Shown here piece after piece: positions 1-11,015 of a stretch of DNA of 64,000 bases (positions are counted from its first letter, which is position 1; every line of letters starts with the position of its first letter). The position numbers and the translations under genes were made by a program. The DNA is from Gordionus sp. m RMFG-2023 (taxonomy: Eukaryota > Nematomorpha > Gordioida > Chordodea > Parachordodidae). The notes under the pieces were generated by a model. It saw only the letters and a program-made list of their open reading frames with translations, was not told the DNA's origin and did no database searches. The stretch lies in the NCBI RefSeq assembly GCF_954871325.1, contig NC_088778.1, positions 3,319,743 through 3,383,742 of the forward strand, given 5' to 3'.

Positions 1-858
1 TGGGATACATGTATATCGACCCACATCGTACGGCAACACTAGACCTCTGGAGCAAAAATCGCTCATATCCAGATTCACTAAAACAAAGAGACAGGAACTT
101 TCCATTGATACAGCATTGCGTTGATTAAGCTGTTCAAAGAAAATCTCCATCGCTCTTTCTCCACCTAAACTTTAACCCAATTATACATGATGACAATAAT
201 ATGACCCCTCTGCCAGATCCAATAATTCCAACTTCATCCATATGCCATCTAAGATATGAATGGTTAAAAACTGTACCTAGTTCTAATCTAGGCTTGTTAT
301 TAACCAACAAAGAACTCAGAATAGCCATAGGCCTTTGCTTAGGATGTGAAATCGTAACCTACATCATGCGTCCTATGTGAAACCCAAATCGATAGTCTTG
401 GACACCACCCCCTTCACTGTCGTTTGTCAAAAGACAGATTACCCAGATATCATGCTATCAATTCAATCATCAACAGAACCTTGAAATCCTCAAATATTCC
501 CTCCACCCTGGAACCATCCGGCCTCAGCCCCGACAATCAAACCAGACCAGATGGTATGACGCTAGTCCCTTGGAACCAAGGTCTACCTCTCGCCTGGGAT
601 TATACTTGCGTGGATCGTTTTGCCAGATCTTTTCCTTCCAACTCTTTCACGAAAGCCAAAAACACAAAAACAAACAAATATAGCAACCTTAATAATGTTT
701 TGTTTGTTCCTGTAGTCTCAGATACCTGTGGATCATTTGGACCCCAAGCTCTAAAATTATTCAAAACAATAGGGCAAAGGTTACGATTAATCACAGGTGA
801 TCCAAAAGAAGGCTTCTACCTTCGACAGAGAATATCAACTGAAATCTTCCGTTTCTAA
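1..858 (+). mobile_element. 3' end of a non-LTR retrotransposon (LINE), restriction-like-endonuclease type
   Basis: Two adjoining plus-strand frames read as the C-terminal part of a LINE polymerase. About 240-360 contains LLLTNKELRIAIGL, a segment seen after the RT domain in such elements. From 361 the frame reads CVLCETQIDSLGHHPLHC, a CCHC zinc finger, then RLPRYHAINSII. At 540-700 come RPDG...PW...WDYTC and K..KY, the spacing of the PD-(D/E)XK nuclease tail of R2/R4-like LINEs. It ends in GDPKEGFYLRQRIS and a stop near 858. The frame change near 355 means it is already broken. The RT core is outside the window. The LINE tail is well supported; the exact clade and nuclease assignment are inferred from motif spacing. 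Confidence 0.7.
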
Positions 859-1352
859 CTGCATATCCACACATGGGTCTGTAAGCCCCGTTGATCATAC
901 CTAATTAAATGTTTAATTAACATTTTATTTAATATAGTTTTTATATAAATTTTATTTTACAAATAGTTCACATGTTATTTTAAATATATATAATTTTAAA
1001 AAAAACCTAAAATTAATGCAATTCATGTATCTATTTAGCAAATCTTTATTATGTGTGTACTATCAACTTATGATCATTTATTTAAAATTTAATTTTTAAA
1101 TCGTAAGCAATCTTTATAAAATAAATAAATTAGGCCATTTTATTATTATTTTTTTTGGATATTTTTAATTATTAAAACTCGTTCTTTTGAAGTAGTCTGT
1201 CTATATCTAGAAAAAGACGAATTATCGCTTAAATTCGATTTTTTTAAAAAAGTATCTGTACATCCCTACTTTCTTAACATGTGTTTGTTTCGATACTTAA
1301 TTTGATCCGCGTTTGAAAATTTTATATAAGTCACATAGGGTTTATTTTTCAG
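859..1352. other. AT-rich spacer
   Basis: Very AT-rich sequence with no open frame or recognisable repeat. It separates the LINE tail from the next GC-richer open frame. A pyrimidine tract and TTCAG just before 1353 could be a splice acceptor. Confidence 0.4.
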
Positions 1353-1775
1353 ATGATATTTTTTTTTAAAAAAATTAAATTATTTTCCGACTTACCTAAA
1401 GGCGAAAATTGGTTCATGGAACAGCCAAAATTAGAGCCGTCATTCCCTTTAAACGACGATTCCATTTCTGATTTTAAAACGAGTTACTCGGTGACCGATC
1501 AGGACAAAGTTAGTCGCAACCAAAAATCGGCCACTTTCCTCAAGGTCTTGAAACATTTGTTGATAACTAATTTCGGCGAAAACAACGTCATATTCCCTCG
1601 TAACTATAACGCGAGCTCTGTAGAGAACCTCTCCGCCAGTACGAACAGTTTCCTGATGGATGGGTTTGTCAGAATAAATGTCGACGATGACGTATTGCTA
1701 ATCGATTTAAAAGATATTAAGGTTATTAATAATTCTTATTTTAGAAGTGTAAATTGTGATAACCATGCAAAATGA
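1353..1775 (+). CDS. Unidentified open frame, probably an exon
   Basis: An open frame of 140 codons with clearly higher GC than its surroundings between about 1400 and 1715, which suggests real coding use. The credible protein part starts at the internal methionine MEQPKLEPSFPLND and continues through SATFLKVLKHLLITNF to DDDVLLIDLKDIK. I do not recognise the family; there is no signal peptide, membrane segment or metal-binding motif. A TTTTTCAG just upstream of 1353 and an AAG/GTTATT at about 1713 could be splice sites, so this may be an internal or first exon whose partners were not found. The last residues, after 1713, look like read-through into intron. It could also be a domesticated fragment of a mobile element. 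Confidence 0.4.
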   Translation: MIFFFKKIKLFSDLPKGENWFMEQPKLEPSFPLNDDSISDFKTSYSVTDQDKVSRNQKSATFLKVLKHLLITNFGENNVIFPRNYNASSVENLSASTNSFLMDGFVRINVDDDVLLIDLKDIKVINNSYFRSVNCDNHAK

Positions 1776-3737
1776 ACTAAAGTCGTTATTGAAAACAATC
1801 TTTGATGTTTATGCTGATTACATTTTAATAAGTGCTTGATAGTTGATTACTCCCACCTCCAATAATGATTTTTCAAAATGGTGGCTCAAGTTTATTCTAA
1901 AACTATATAAACTTATTGGGGTTGACCTCCTTTTAAAAATTATATTTTTTTAAACATATAATAGAATATCAAATGCGAAAATGAAGAATTGAAGAATACT
2001 GTAAAATCGTTGCTGTCACGCATGTCACGTTAAATTCGAATATGAATAAAATTACAAGAAGAATTTCTGAACAATATTTAGAATCTGCCTCTAGGCTCTG
2101 TACCCGTTCATATCGTTGTTTCATTAATTTTTTTCCAGTTCTTTTTCTTTATACATGTGTAATAGAATTATTTATATAAAGACAGATGTAAAAATAAACA
2201 TTTTATCTAAATATCATATAATAAATTAAAATAAATATCTTATAAAAAGGAAAATGATAATAAAAGGATTATCATTATGATTACCTAGTATTTCTTTCTC
2301 TCTAAATTTACCATTTTTTAGTCAGTTTGGATTAGTGTTGTGATAGCTACAAATATAGTATTTAAAACATTGTTTTAGACATGTATTGTAAAAACTTAGT
2401 GAAAAGATATACATCATATAATTTTAATAAGGGACAGGTTAAAATTTTTTTTTAACCTTTATTTGTTATTTTAAATCATTTAAGTAAACATTAAAAAAAA
2501 TATGCTCCATGAGATCTCAACATTTATAATACCAAAGTTCCGATAACTGGATGTTGCCGTCGGAAGAAATTAGTAAAAAAAATATATCGTAAACGTTTTG
2601 GATTTATCATTTTTTTCGTTTATTTATGATAAATTTAGATGCCAGACTTTGAATTAAGGATATATTATAGATATGTTCCAAATCGTAGAAACAATGCATA
2701 AATATCGGATGTAATCCCATGAATTAATTGGCGATATTGCGTAACAATCGTTATAAACTTTATTAGCCATCCCTCTAGATAAAAAAAAACATATATTTTG
2801 CTAAAGTAACTGCTAATTATCGAAGTGATAAACTGATAAATTCTATGGTAGACAAGATTTTAGAAATTTTGATATCTATATTTTTTGTGAGATATTCTTA
2901 TTTCTTAGTATCTTAAAATTTTATAATTTATATTTAAAACCAGTGTGATAAACATACGAAATAAAATATAATATTGACAGTATAGGATTTTATTGAATCT
3001 ATTTATTTTCTTTGCTAAACATTAAAAAAAGTTTTATGATTTACGGTTCGACTAAACTAAAATAAAAGAAATTTACATATTAAGTTATATAATATTTTAA
3101 ATAAGTAGGTTTTTGTTTAATTACGTGCTGATCTAGAAATCGGTATCACTTTATCTATATGGTATCTTTATTTATGTCCACACAATGTCCAAGAATTATA
3201 TCCATTTTTATAAAAAAAAATATCGCTAGTATATATATATAAATATACAAGACAAATCTAATCTTTTATAATTTGAATCTTATGAATATCTCTTAATAAT
3301 TTTGCATGGTGTCTCGTGTGACCCCCGGGTGAGGAGGAAACTGATAAATAGTTTTATCAAAACTTAAGATACATTTAATTTTGAATAGCCCATAATAAAC
3401 TTTAAAAATGAAAGTAAAAATAAGCTAGTATGAATATAAAATAAAGATAAAATAAGAATTTAAACTATTCAACAATACACAAATAGTTTAAACCCTTTAA
3501 TATATTTATAATTAAAAATAATTATGTTTTTGTTTAAATGTTGCGCGGTTCAATAATTTTGGGAAGAATATGACATAACAAGTGTTATTGATCTAGTATT
3601 GGTTATACTATATTTTGAATTAGTTTTTAATTTTTTTTTATTTAATCTTATGTTTATTTCTTATACTCAATGAATTAAAAATTAAAGATGAAAATGGAAA
3701 CTACTATATTTTCTTAATTCATTCTATATTATTATCG
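1776..3737. other. AT-rich region without recognised genes
   Basis: Nearly 2 kb of AT-rich DNA with frequent stops in all frames. Near 3490-3510 is a short stretch (AAATAGTTTAAACCCTTTAAT) like the edge of a dispersed repeat also present around 6420 and 39490. Nothing else was seen. Confidence 0.4.
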
Positions 3738-4265
3738 ATGTGGTTATTCTATGGATTCAAATATTCTAAACTCATTCCAACTCTGCATGCACTTTATGTT
3801 CCCACCCCGTTGATTGTTTCGGACATCACCCTCTTCACTGTCGATTCTCTAAAGGTAGACACTCTCGGGACAGAGCAGTTAACGGGACCACTCTCCGTGC
3901 TCTACGCTGAGCTCAAATCCCCTAAACCCTCGAACCCTGTGGCCTCTCAACTGAAAATAGTACCCGGTCAGATGGGCTGACCTTAATACCCTGGAGTAAT
4001 GGAACTCCTTTAGCATAAGATTACACTTGCATCGACCGCCCAAGTTTAGTAACAACTCATTCGTGCGAGCGGAAAACTCTAAAATTAACAAATACATTTC
4101 TCTAACCAATTGCATTCTCTTACCAAATGTATCCGACACAACAGGTTTTTTTGGGCAATCATGCCCTAACCTTCTTCAAATCCCTTAGTAAAATAAATCC
4201 GCGTTATCACTGGTGACCCACAGGAAGGCTTCTATTTTCGACAGCGTGTATTTATTGACATATGC
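3738..4265 (+). mobile_element. Second, decayed copy of the LINE 3' end
   Basis: Homologous to 390-840: the same run from the zinc-finger region through PWSNGTPLA and DYTCIDR to TGDPQEGFYFRQR is recognisable, but spread over three frames with stops (for example one inside the ...LA-DYTC block). It is an old, inactive copy in the same orientation as the copy at the window start. Two 3' ends of one family within 4 kb show that this LINE has been a regular inserter here. The AT-rich DNA after it shows no clear poly(A) tail. Confidence 0.6.
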
Positions 4266-4590
4266 TGATTTAAAAATAATAAATTTTAATTATGTTTTAA
4301 AAGAAAAAATTTCTGTATCATTGATATGACTATTCAATGGACTAAAAAACAGATAAGATTACTAAATTTATATTTTCTATCTCATTATAAATCGTAATGG
4401 GTAAGTTCCATTCACTTTTTGTTAAATTACAACTGGGTACAAGGTTTGTTGGTTATCCTTGGGGAAAAAAATGGCCATAATTTTATGAAGGGTGGGCCTT
4501 CATAAAATTCACGGTCGCTCATTTTGCGCGGGTCTATGAACCAACGTGGGAGATAAGATAATTACAATTATAAATTTTAATAATATTAAA

Positions 4591-4620
4591 TCCGCAAGTT
4601 GGCGTTTATTATTTTAAAAT
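4591..4620 (+). repeat. CCGCAAGTTGGCG-type repeat edge, copy 1
   Basis: TTAAATCCGCAAGTTGGCG followed by an ATTATTTT run. The same block with flanking ATTTCAATAATATTAAAT recurs at 7206, 42863 and, inverted, at 46791. Diverged forms are at 35397, 39020, 44740 and 50785. It probably marks the edge of one dispersed repeat family. Confidence 0.5.
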
Positions 4621-4807
4621 ACTTTTTATATAAAATAGAGATCTGCATTGGGCGGATGTTTAGTCCCCCCCCCCCATATTTCTGGCAGGCGTGGTCGAGT
4701 TTTTTAAAATATTTTAAACATTTAGCGGGTGACGGGGCGGGTTAAATTGAATTGTAAAGTAACGCGCGGATAAATTTTTTAATTTTTTTTTAGGATAAAT
4801 TAGCAGA

Positions 4808-4948
4808 ACATACTAGAAGAGAAGAGAAGAGAAGAGAAGAGAAGAGAAGAGAAGAGAAGAGAAGAGAAGAGAAGAGAAGAGAAGAGAAGAGAAGAGAAGA
4901 GAAGAGAAGAGAAGAAGAAGAGAGAGAAGAGAAGAGAAGAGAAGAGAT
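4808..4948 (+). repeat. (AGAGA)n pentanucleotide microsatellite
   Basis: About 140 bp of near-perfect AGAGA/GAGAA pentamers with one short interruption near 4912-4925. Confidence 0.9.
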
Positions 4949-5872
4949 ATTAAACTTAGTTTTATTTCATAATATTGCGTATTATATAATGTTTAATTAA
5001 AAATATATTAAAATAAATAAATAAAGAGGCATACCAGCCATTAAAATAATTTTTAAACATTTGGAGCGCGGGCGGGTTAAACTAGAATCATATTTATATA
5101 AATATTTTATAAACACTATGGAGTTCAGTTCATTTACCTATTTTTTTTTACCTCATTTTATCGGAATATTACAAGTATAGGGGGGTAATAAAAGATATAA
5201 ATTTAGCCGCCGGCATTTAGTTAGAACCTGAGAACATATCTACACCCCCCCCCCCCCCATACAAACTTCAGATCTAAATTAGCCTTCGACTCACAAATAA
5301 TTATCCCCAAGATCCACAGCTTAATAGTAATCAATTACATTGAAATATTCAGAAGGCACACATTCGCTCCACCGTGCAATAAATGTTCTCTTACGCAATG
5401 CCCTGCTATATCCATTTCAATAAAATTATATTAATTTTTATAGATTTTTTTTCTTCTAATTTTCATATCTTATATACTTAATATAATCATTCAATCACAA
5501 ATACATTAAATATTCTAAAGCTTACAAATAATAATCGCTATCAAGTAACCTTATATTACTTTGGCAATAAGATATAATGTGAGACTGAGAGTATATATAT
5601 ATCAGGCCAGATTCTAGGTTCATCCATTTGGGAAAAGGGGGGGAGGGCAGACAAAAAATTTAAACGAATATTAGAACAGGAAAATTGAAATGTACAATGA
5701 ATGAAATGATACATATAAAAATATACAAAAAATATAAAAAAATTAGATGGAATATGGGAATTGACTTATAGCTTAGAAGAAATAAATTGATTTAATGATT
5801 TTACAAATATAATGTAAAAAATTTTAATTTGTGCTTGTATAATATTTGATACGGTATCAATTATACAATATG
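4949..5872. other. AT-rich region with dispersed-repeat sequence
   Basis: No gene seen. Around 5075-5500 it resembles 43190-43350 and 45470-45630 (AGAATCATATTTATATAAATATTT, then an ACCTCATTTTATC block and a TTTTTATAGATTTTTTT block), so it is a diverged copy of a dispersed repeat. A run of 14 C lies at about 5245-5258. Confidence 0.45.
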
Positions 5873-6300
5873 TCGCCGGGGTGGCCTAGTGGGTTTATGA
5901 TGTATGCTTGGAGCAGAAGGTCCCAGGTTCAATCCTGGTAAGGAACATAAAATGTTTTCGGTTTTTCTTTGATGACAGATGTGTAAGGACATATGCTAGG
6001 ATGAATTTCTGAGCTAGGAAATGTCATTCCAGTCACCGATAGGCTTGGAGAGGGTGCTAGGATACAAACCAAAAATGAAAGATGGTCAGCTGACCTCGTG
6101 GTCCATTCAAGGATGATAGATGGAAGGGATAAGAATACTCCGGTGAGATATCTGTCGATATTAAAACTTATATGTGAGGTCAAGATATAATGATGGCGAT
6201 TCTCCGGTGGAAGATCCAAATGGAATAGATAAGGAACTCCGATGGGGGATATCAGAGATAAAAAGAGATAGGTAAGCATGAATAATAAAGTGGAGAAGAC
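5873..6300 (+). mobile_element. tRNA-derived SINE-like element
   Basis: 5873-5945 looks like a tRNA head: TGGCCTAGTGG fits a pol III A box and GGTTCAATCC a B box, with tRNA-like spacing. The 3' acceptor strand does not pair with the 5' GCCGGGG, so this is not a functional tRNA. About 120 bp of body after it (TTTTCTTTGATGAC...TCACCGATAGGC...GGGTGCTAGGATAC) is shared with 25470-25620, where it lies directly upstream of a LINE. The remainder to about 6300 is GC-richer than its surroundings but not matched elsewhere in the window. Confidence 0.6.
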
Positions 6301-6309
6301 AATTAAAAT

Positions 6310-6430
6310 TCATTTTCTTATAATATAAATAACTTATAAAAAATTAAATTTATTAGATATATTCAATAATAAAGGAATATTTATTAATAAGTTGCATTTC
6401 CTTTTATCCCATAATAAATAGTTTAAATCC
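6310..6430 (+). repeat. Dispersed repeat fragment
   Basis: The stretch AATTTATTAGATATATTCAATAATAAAGGAATAT and following TTTAAATCCTTT match 39405-39510 closely. It is about 110 bp, in the same orientation, with no coding potential. Confidence 0.5.
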
Positions 6431-6502
6431 TTTAATTGCTGTTGTGTTTAACGGAACGCCTCGAGATTTCGTTAATAGATATGTTCAAACCTTTGTGCCA
6501 AC

Positions 6503-6677
6503 CAGAGTTGTTAAAGGATCTAGATACAAGTATCTAGATCCTGTATCTAGATATAAAAATGTGGTATCTGTATCTGTATCTAGATAGATTTTTGATTAAA
6601 TAATCTGTATCTAGATATTATTTTAGACGTTGTATCTGTATCTAGATCCATTTAAAAAGTATCTTTTAACAACTCTG
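6503..6677 (-). mobile_element. hAT-type MITE, copy 1 (TATCTAGATAC family)
   Basis: The element begins CAGAGTTGTTAAA and ends TTTAACAACTCTG, so it has terminal inverted repeats, and it is flanked by the perfect 8-bp duplication GTGCCAAC (6495-6502 and 6678-6685). Eight-bp duplications and CAG-type ends are hallmarks of hAT transposons. The interior is built of repeated TATCTAGATAC/AGATACAGATAC words and has no coding capacity. Strand is relative to the copies at 8675 and 12418, which are inverted with respect to this one. Confidence 0.85.
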
Positions 6678-6685
6678 GTGCCAAC

Positions 6686-7190
6686 CTATGAACAAAATCT
6701 TAAGGCCTGCATAAATATTCCTCCTAATATACTATTGAGTTAGCCCGTTTTAAAAATTGGCTCAAAATGAGCCATTTGAACAACACTATCAATATGATGG
6801 ATAAAATGTTGATAAAGATAAAAAAACAACAAATATTAGGATATTAAATTAGATTAAAATATGTAAATCACAGAGGGGAATGTTCTTTGTATTTGGTTTT
6901 GTCAAAAAAAAATTTGATTGTACTTATTTGGAATCTTAACTAAATAAAATTCACTATTTTTGTTCTATAAACCAACGTGCGTTAATTAAAATGTTGGTTT
7001 CTTCATTCTGTGTGACCCTCGACGGGAGTTGGTCTGGTCCCCCAGTCCCGCTCTTCGACAATCCCGGACCATCGAACCCCGTCGATTCTTCCCCTTCCCC
7101 AATGGTTGAACCCCCAACGATCCTAGCCCCAACTATTTCAATTGCAGAAGACTAGCTCTTTCCGCAATCTATGAGCATAATCTTTTAAAT
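6686..7190. other. Intergenic, repeat-like
   Basis: AT-rich sequence. About 6735-6800 contains AGCCCGTTTTAAA and a terminal TTTGAACAACACT like the ends of the intronic MITEs at 53-58 kb. About 7010-7140 is a GC-richer block with GGTCCCCCAGTCCCGCTCTTCG that recurs diverged at 35340-35370. No gene was seen. Confidence 0.35.
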
Positions 7191-7205
7191 TTCAATAATA
7201 TTAAA

Positions 7206-7240
7206 TCCGCAAGTTGGCGTATTATTATTTTATGAAAAAA
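7206..7240 (+). repeat. CCGCAAGTTGGCG-type repeat edge, copy 2
   Basis: TTTCAATAATATTAAATCC followed by GCAAGTTGGCGTATTATT, nearly identical to 4580-4615 over about 40 bp. Confidence 0.5.
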
Positions 7241-7337
7241 TATTTTAAAATTATATTTTTTGTTTTTGTTTTTAATATATTTTAAAATCATAATTATATT
7301 ATTACATAAAAAGGTTATAAGAAAAAATAAAAAATTA

Positions 7338-7460
7338 ATTTTGCCAGATTAAGAAGAAAAAAATAACTTTTTGCTGGGATTCGAACCCTAAGTCCATCTG
7401 TAAGCGATGCTCTTGCCGATTGGGCCACAGACACTTTTCAAAATTGTCGATTTTTTAAAT
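7338..7460 (-). mobile_element. tRNA-like SINE, copy 1
   Basis: On the minus strand 7434-7372 reads GTGTCTGTGGCCCAATCGGC...GGTTCGAATCCCAGC: an A-box-like TGGCCCAATCGG and a perfect B box GGTTCGAATCC. The acceptor strands do not pair, so it is a tRNA-derived repeat and not a tRNA gene. A second copy with the same flanks lies at 42310-42438. Confidence 0.6.
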
Positions 7461-8340
7461 ATATATAAATAAATTTTAAAATTGTATTGTAATATTATAA
7501 CAATGATGATAAATTATTTTTATGGTGATACTAATTAAAAAAAAAATGATGTTTCTGTTATTTTAACTAATTTTAATAATTCATTATTTTTCCGGTCTCC
7601 GAACACTGAACCCGAACCGACTTCAGAGATTTTTCACTGAACCCAAACCCGAACCCAAGGAGTGTTCTCAACCCGGATATTTATTTCTTCTAAGATGCAA
7701 CCAAAAAATAAAAATCTAATATTAAATCGTTTGATTTCCCTTCTCAGAGAGATCTTCCACAAATATTGACCTAAAAATTATGTGATTATAATTTATTCTT
7801 CTGAATTAATAGAAATAAAATAAATTTAATAAATATAAAATTTACCATGTTGTCGCCCCATTACGTAAAATATGCTTGATTTTGTAATGATATACCACTA
7901 GGACATATTATTATATATTATTATTATAAAAAATAAACTTAAAATAAACTTAGAATAAAATTCTCCAAAATTAAACTAAAAAGTATATAAAAATAGATGC
8001 ACAGATAGACAGATACTTTGAAAAAAAAACTCAATTCAGATGCATATACCGATTTTGTACCTATAAACTTTAACAATATATTGTAAGTTACTTTAATTAT
8101 ACTTTTTATTAATATTATTTTTATATTATTTTTTTATTATTATTATAAAAATAATTTATCGATATTACAAAATTTTAATTAAATTGAAAAATACAAATTT
8201 AGAAAAAAATAAATAATTACAAAATGGAAAAAAAATAATAAAAAATATGACAATTTTTTTAATATATATATATTGAAACCGAAATAAATATCGCAATATA
8301 AAAATATATATTTGTGTCGAAAAAAAATAATATATTAATA
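7461..8340. other. AT-rich region without recognised genes
   Basis: Stops in all frames. About 7590-7670 contains a degenerate run of ACCCGAACC-like words that looks like decayed low-complexity sequence. No gene or transposon end was recognised. Confidence 0.35.
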
Positions 8341-8345
8341 GCACT

Positions 8346-8367
8346 CTCTCTCTCTCTCTCTTTCTTT

Positions 8368-8415
<48 letters not shown>

Positions 8416-8433
8416 TTCTTTCTTTCTTTCTTT

Positions 8434-8493
<60 letters not shown>

Positions 8494-8504
8494 TTCTTTC
8501 TTTT
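8346..8504 (+). repeat. (CT)n then (CTTT)n microsatellite
   Basis: A short CT run leads into about 135 bp of CTTT tetramers with single-base interruptions. Open frames on both strands here are products of the simple repeat. Confidence 0.95.
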
Positions 8505-8674
8505 ATAAAGTATGAGCCCTTAAACAATATATTCGGGTTTTGTATTTTTTTTTGACTTTTAACAATAAATATTAATAGCTGAAAAATAACATCTAAATAA
8601 TAATTATCAGGGGGATTGTTAAAATTATCGTTGTATTCTATTTAACCTCGGTCATCGTCATTTATTATTATTTG

Positions 8675-8831
8675 CAGATTTCTTTAAAGATACCTTTTAA
8701 ATGGATCTAGATACAGGTACAACGTCTAAAATACTATCTAAGATACAGATATTTTAATCAAAAATCTATCTAGATACAGATACCACATTTTTATATCTAG
8801 ATACTTGTATCTATAACCTTTAACAACACTG
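8675..8831 (+). mobile_element. hAT-type MITE, copy 2 (TATCTAGATAC family)
   Basis: Same interior order as the copy at 12418 (TTTTAAATGGATCTAGATAC, ACGTCTAAAATA, ATAGATACAGATACCACATTT) and a recognisable 3' end CTTTAACAACACTG. The 5' end CAGATTTCTTTAAAG is diverged. Flanks ATTATTTG and ATTATTGT are a probable decayed 8-bp target duplication. It is older than the other two copies. Confidence 0.75.
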
Positions 8832-10140
8832 ATTATTGTATAAAATTATTTATCTATTTATACTTTTTGCGAATCTGCTAAAAATCATTTAATTCTGCTC
8901 ATTCTTAAGGTGTGCAAAAAAAAAAGAAACGACATTTCTCCTACACAATTTATAAAAAAAATCCAATATTATTGGGCCAATGAAAAGACACTTACAATGG
9001 TTTTTTTAAAGAGAATGCTGAGTTATTCGATTGGTTCCGGGGAAAATATTATATTTTATTTCCCGACCCATCGCAATTTCAAAGTGGGAAATTTTTATAA
9101 AGCTCAAAGAAGAAAATAAAATAATTTTTAAAATTTTGCCCACAGATTGCATCACGAGGGTCCCGATTGAGTTCGATAAGTCTCGAAGAATTCGAGCGAT
9201 TGGTGACTGGCCAGATCGGAATCTTGGACAGATGATTTTGGCGGGACTTTAATGGACATTGTTAGAACGCGAGAAAATGAAAATATTGAAGTGATTCTAA
9301 CTGCCTAGCCAGTTTCTTCTGTAGGACCACGGTTTAAACTGATTCATCGTGGTTTGTTTAAAATCGTTTCCGCCGATCGGTCTTTTCTATTAAGGTCCAC
9401 GGTGGTCTTGGAAAAACGTGACTTTTCGTTAAAATAAATTAGGGGTTTTTTAAACAGGAATTCGGGTTTAGAAATTTACATTTGGTTTGGACATATTGAG
9501 AACTGGGGTTGGTGTGAGACACCTTTTCAAAAAAATGGGTTCCGATTAAGTTTGCGTTTTTAAAATGATTCTTAATTCACAAGACGGCATTGTAAGGTCC
9601 TGGGTACAAAGCATTTCAAATATTTATTTTTTTTTAAAAAAAAAGAAGAATATCGTTAAGAGGTTAAACAGTGATATATTTTTTTTTAATAGATAAAAAA
9701 TATTTAAAAAATTTAAAAAGAAAAATAGAAAAATAGAAAAATGGAAAAAATCATACAAAAAAAAATCAATAATAAATAATAATATAAAAAATAATATAAA
9801 AAATAATATAAAAAATAATAAAAAATAATAAATAAAAATAAAAAAAAACAATAAAACAAAGAAGAAAATGAACACATTTAAAATAATAAAAACAAAATAA
9901 AAAATAAAATTGAAAAAAAAATGGAATTTACGATTTTTTCAAATAAATATAAAAAAAACGAGGTTATTTTTGTGTTTTTTTTAATATTCTATTTTTTAAT
10001 ATGTGTCGTAATTTTTAAAATTTTATATTTTCCTCGTGAAGTCTTTTATTTTTATTTTTTTTAAAACTTTCATTTGTATTTTGAATACGTACACGAAACT
10101 GATAGATAAGAGAATGAATTAGCATACAATGAAAAAAAAA
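8832..10140. other. AT-rich region with a GC-richer island at about 9000-9480
   Basis: About 9000-9480 is clearly less AT-rich than its flanks and carries two overlapping plus-strand frames (8910-9119, 9031-9252), including TRVPIEFDKSRRIRAIGDWP. I do not recognise the peptide and see no convincing splice pair. It could be a decayed exon or an old transposon piece. From 9620 on, A/T homopolymer-like sequence gives spurious lysine- or phenylalanine-rich frames. Confidence 0.3.
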
Positions 10141-10170
10141 GAGAGTGTCATGGAATTTATCGGGGACCTT

Positions 10171-10190
10171 GTGGTTCGAATCCAGCCCGG
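10171..10190 (+). repeat. Isolated pol III B-box-like site
   Basis: GTGGTTCGAATCCAGCCC contains a perfect B box GGTTCGAATCC. No convincing A box lies at tRNA spacing, so it is probably the 3' half of a decayed tRNA-derived repeat. Confidence 0.4.
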
Positions 10191-10256
10191 ACAATATTAA
10201 ATTAAAATGTGATTTAACTGTGCATATTAGGGATTAAAGATCATTTCTCATAACCT

Positions 10257-11015
10257 TAGGGGAAACCGGGGCCAGATGGAACCCATTTTATTAAAGGTCC
10301 ATAACTTAAAGACTTATAATTAATTTTCAAAATAGTTCAAGTTATTCACCAGAACAAGCTAGGGTATGTTGGATCACAAACCAGGGGCACATTGGACCGC
10401 CAATATTTTCATTGTAATGTTGATTCTACCTTAATCTTATTGAATAAACATAAAAATGTTCAATATATAGCTATTTGGTAATATACTTTTGATTTAATTT
10501 GAATCATAATAATAGGTAAAAGGTATATAACATATGCTATCATATTTTACAAAGACCCATACTCATAGTCATATCATATGTCTTCATTTTTATTTTATGA
10601 GATTTTTATCTTATTTTTTGCCAATTTATATTCCTATGACCAAATTATAAAGGTTTTATTTCCATTTTAATTTTCATAATATATACTTCCTAATTACAAG
10701 TAGATCGCGGTTAGAATTTGGCAATATTCCTAATAATGTTAGATTTATATTTTTTTGTGGCCAATGATGATGCCAATTGGTGTCATTACTTTTTTTTTTC
10801 ATTGCATACGTTGTAAAAATAAAAATTTATTAGACATATTGAATTTAGAATAAAACCGAAAAATAATTTTACACAAAATTTATATAATAAAAATTACAAT
10901 TCATATCATAATTATCTATATTTTGACTGAGTTATACTCAAATATTTTTTAAAAAAAGAAAAGGATGAAGTGTTCTGACCTTGCCCCCTGGTCTGTTTTA
11001 CCCCGGTCACCCCTA
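10257..11015. mobile_element. 755-bp non-autonomous inverted-repeat transposon with TA target duplication
   Basis: The left end TA-GGGGAAACCGGGGCCAGA and the reverse complement of the right end, TA-GGGGTGACCGGGGTAAAACAGA, match as imperfect terminal inverted repeats, with TA on both sides (10257-10258, 11014-11015). TA duplication is typical of Tc1/mariner-like elements. The interior is AT-rich without a transposase frame; a second GGGGCACATTGGACC-like block at about 10382 echoes the end sequence. Non-autonomous and old. Confidence 0.65.

Noticed and set aside
5873-5945. Functional tRNA gene
   Set aside because: A and B boxes are present, but the acceptor strands do not pair and the body continues as a repeat also found at 25470.
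5929-6279. 116-codon minus-strand frame
   Set aside because: Lies across a tRNA-derived repeat; no domain, and the sequence is repeated elsewhere without the frame being kept.
8165-8527. Lys/Glu/Arg-rich and Ser/Phe-rich frames on both strands
   Set aside because: They are translations of the (CTTT)n microsatellite; tetramer repeats keep all frames open.
9624-9875. Phe/Ile/Leu-rich minus-strand frame, membrane-protein-like
   Set aside because: Produced by A/T homopolymer sequence; no coding-like composition. The same holds for 14205-14390.
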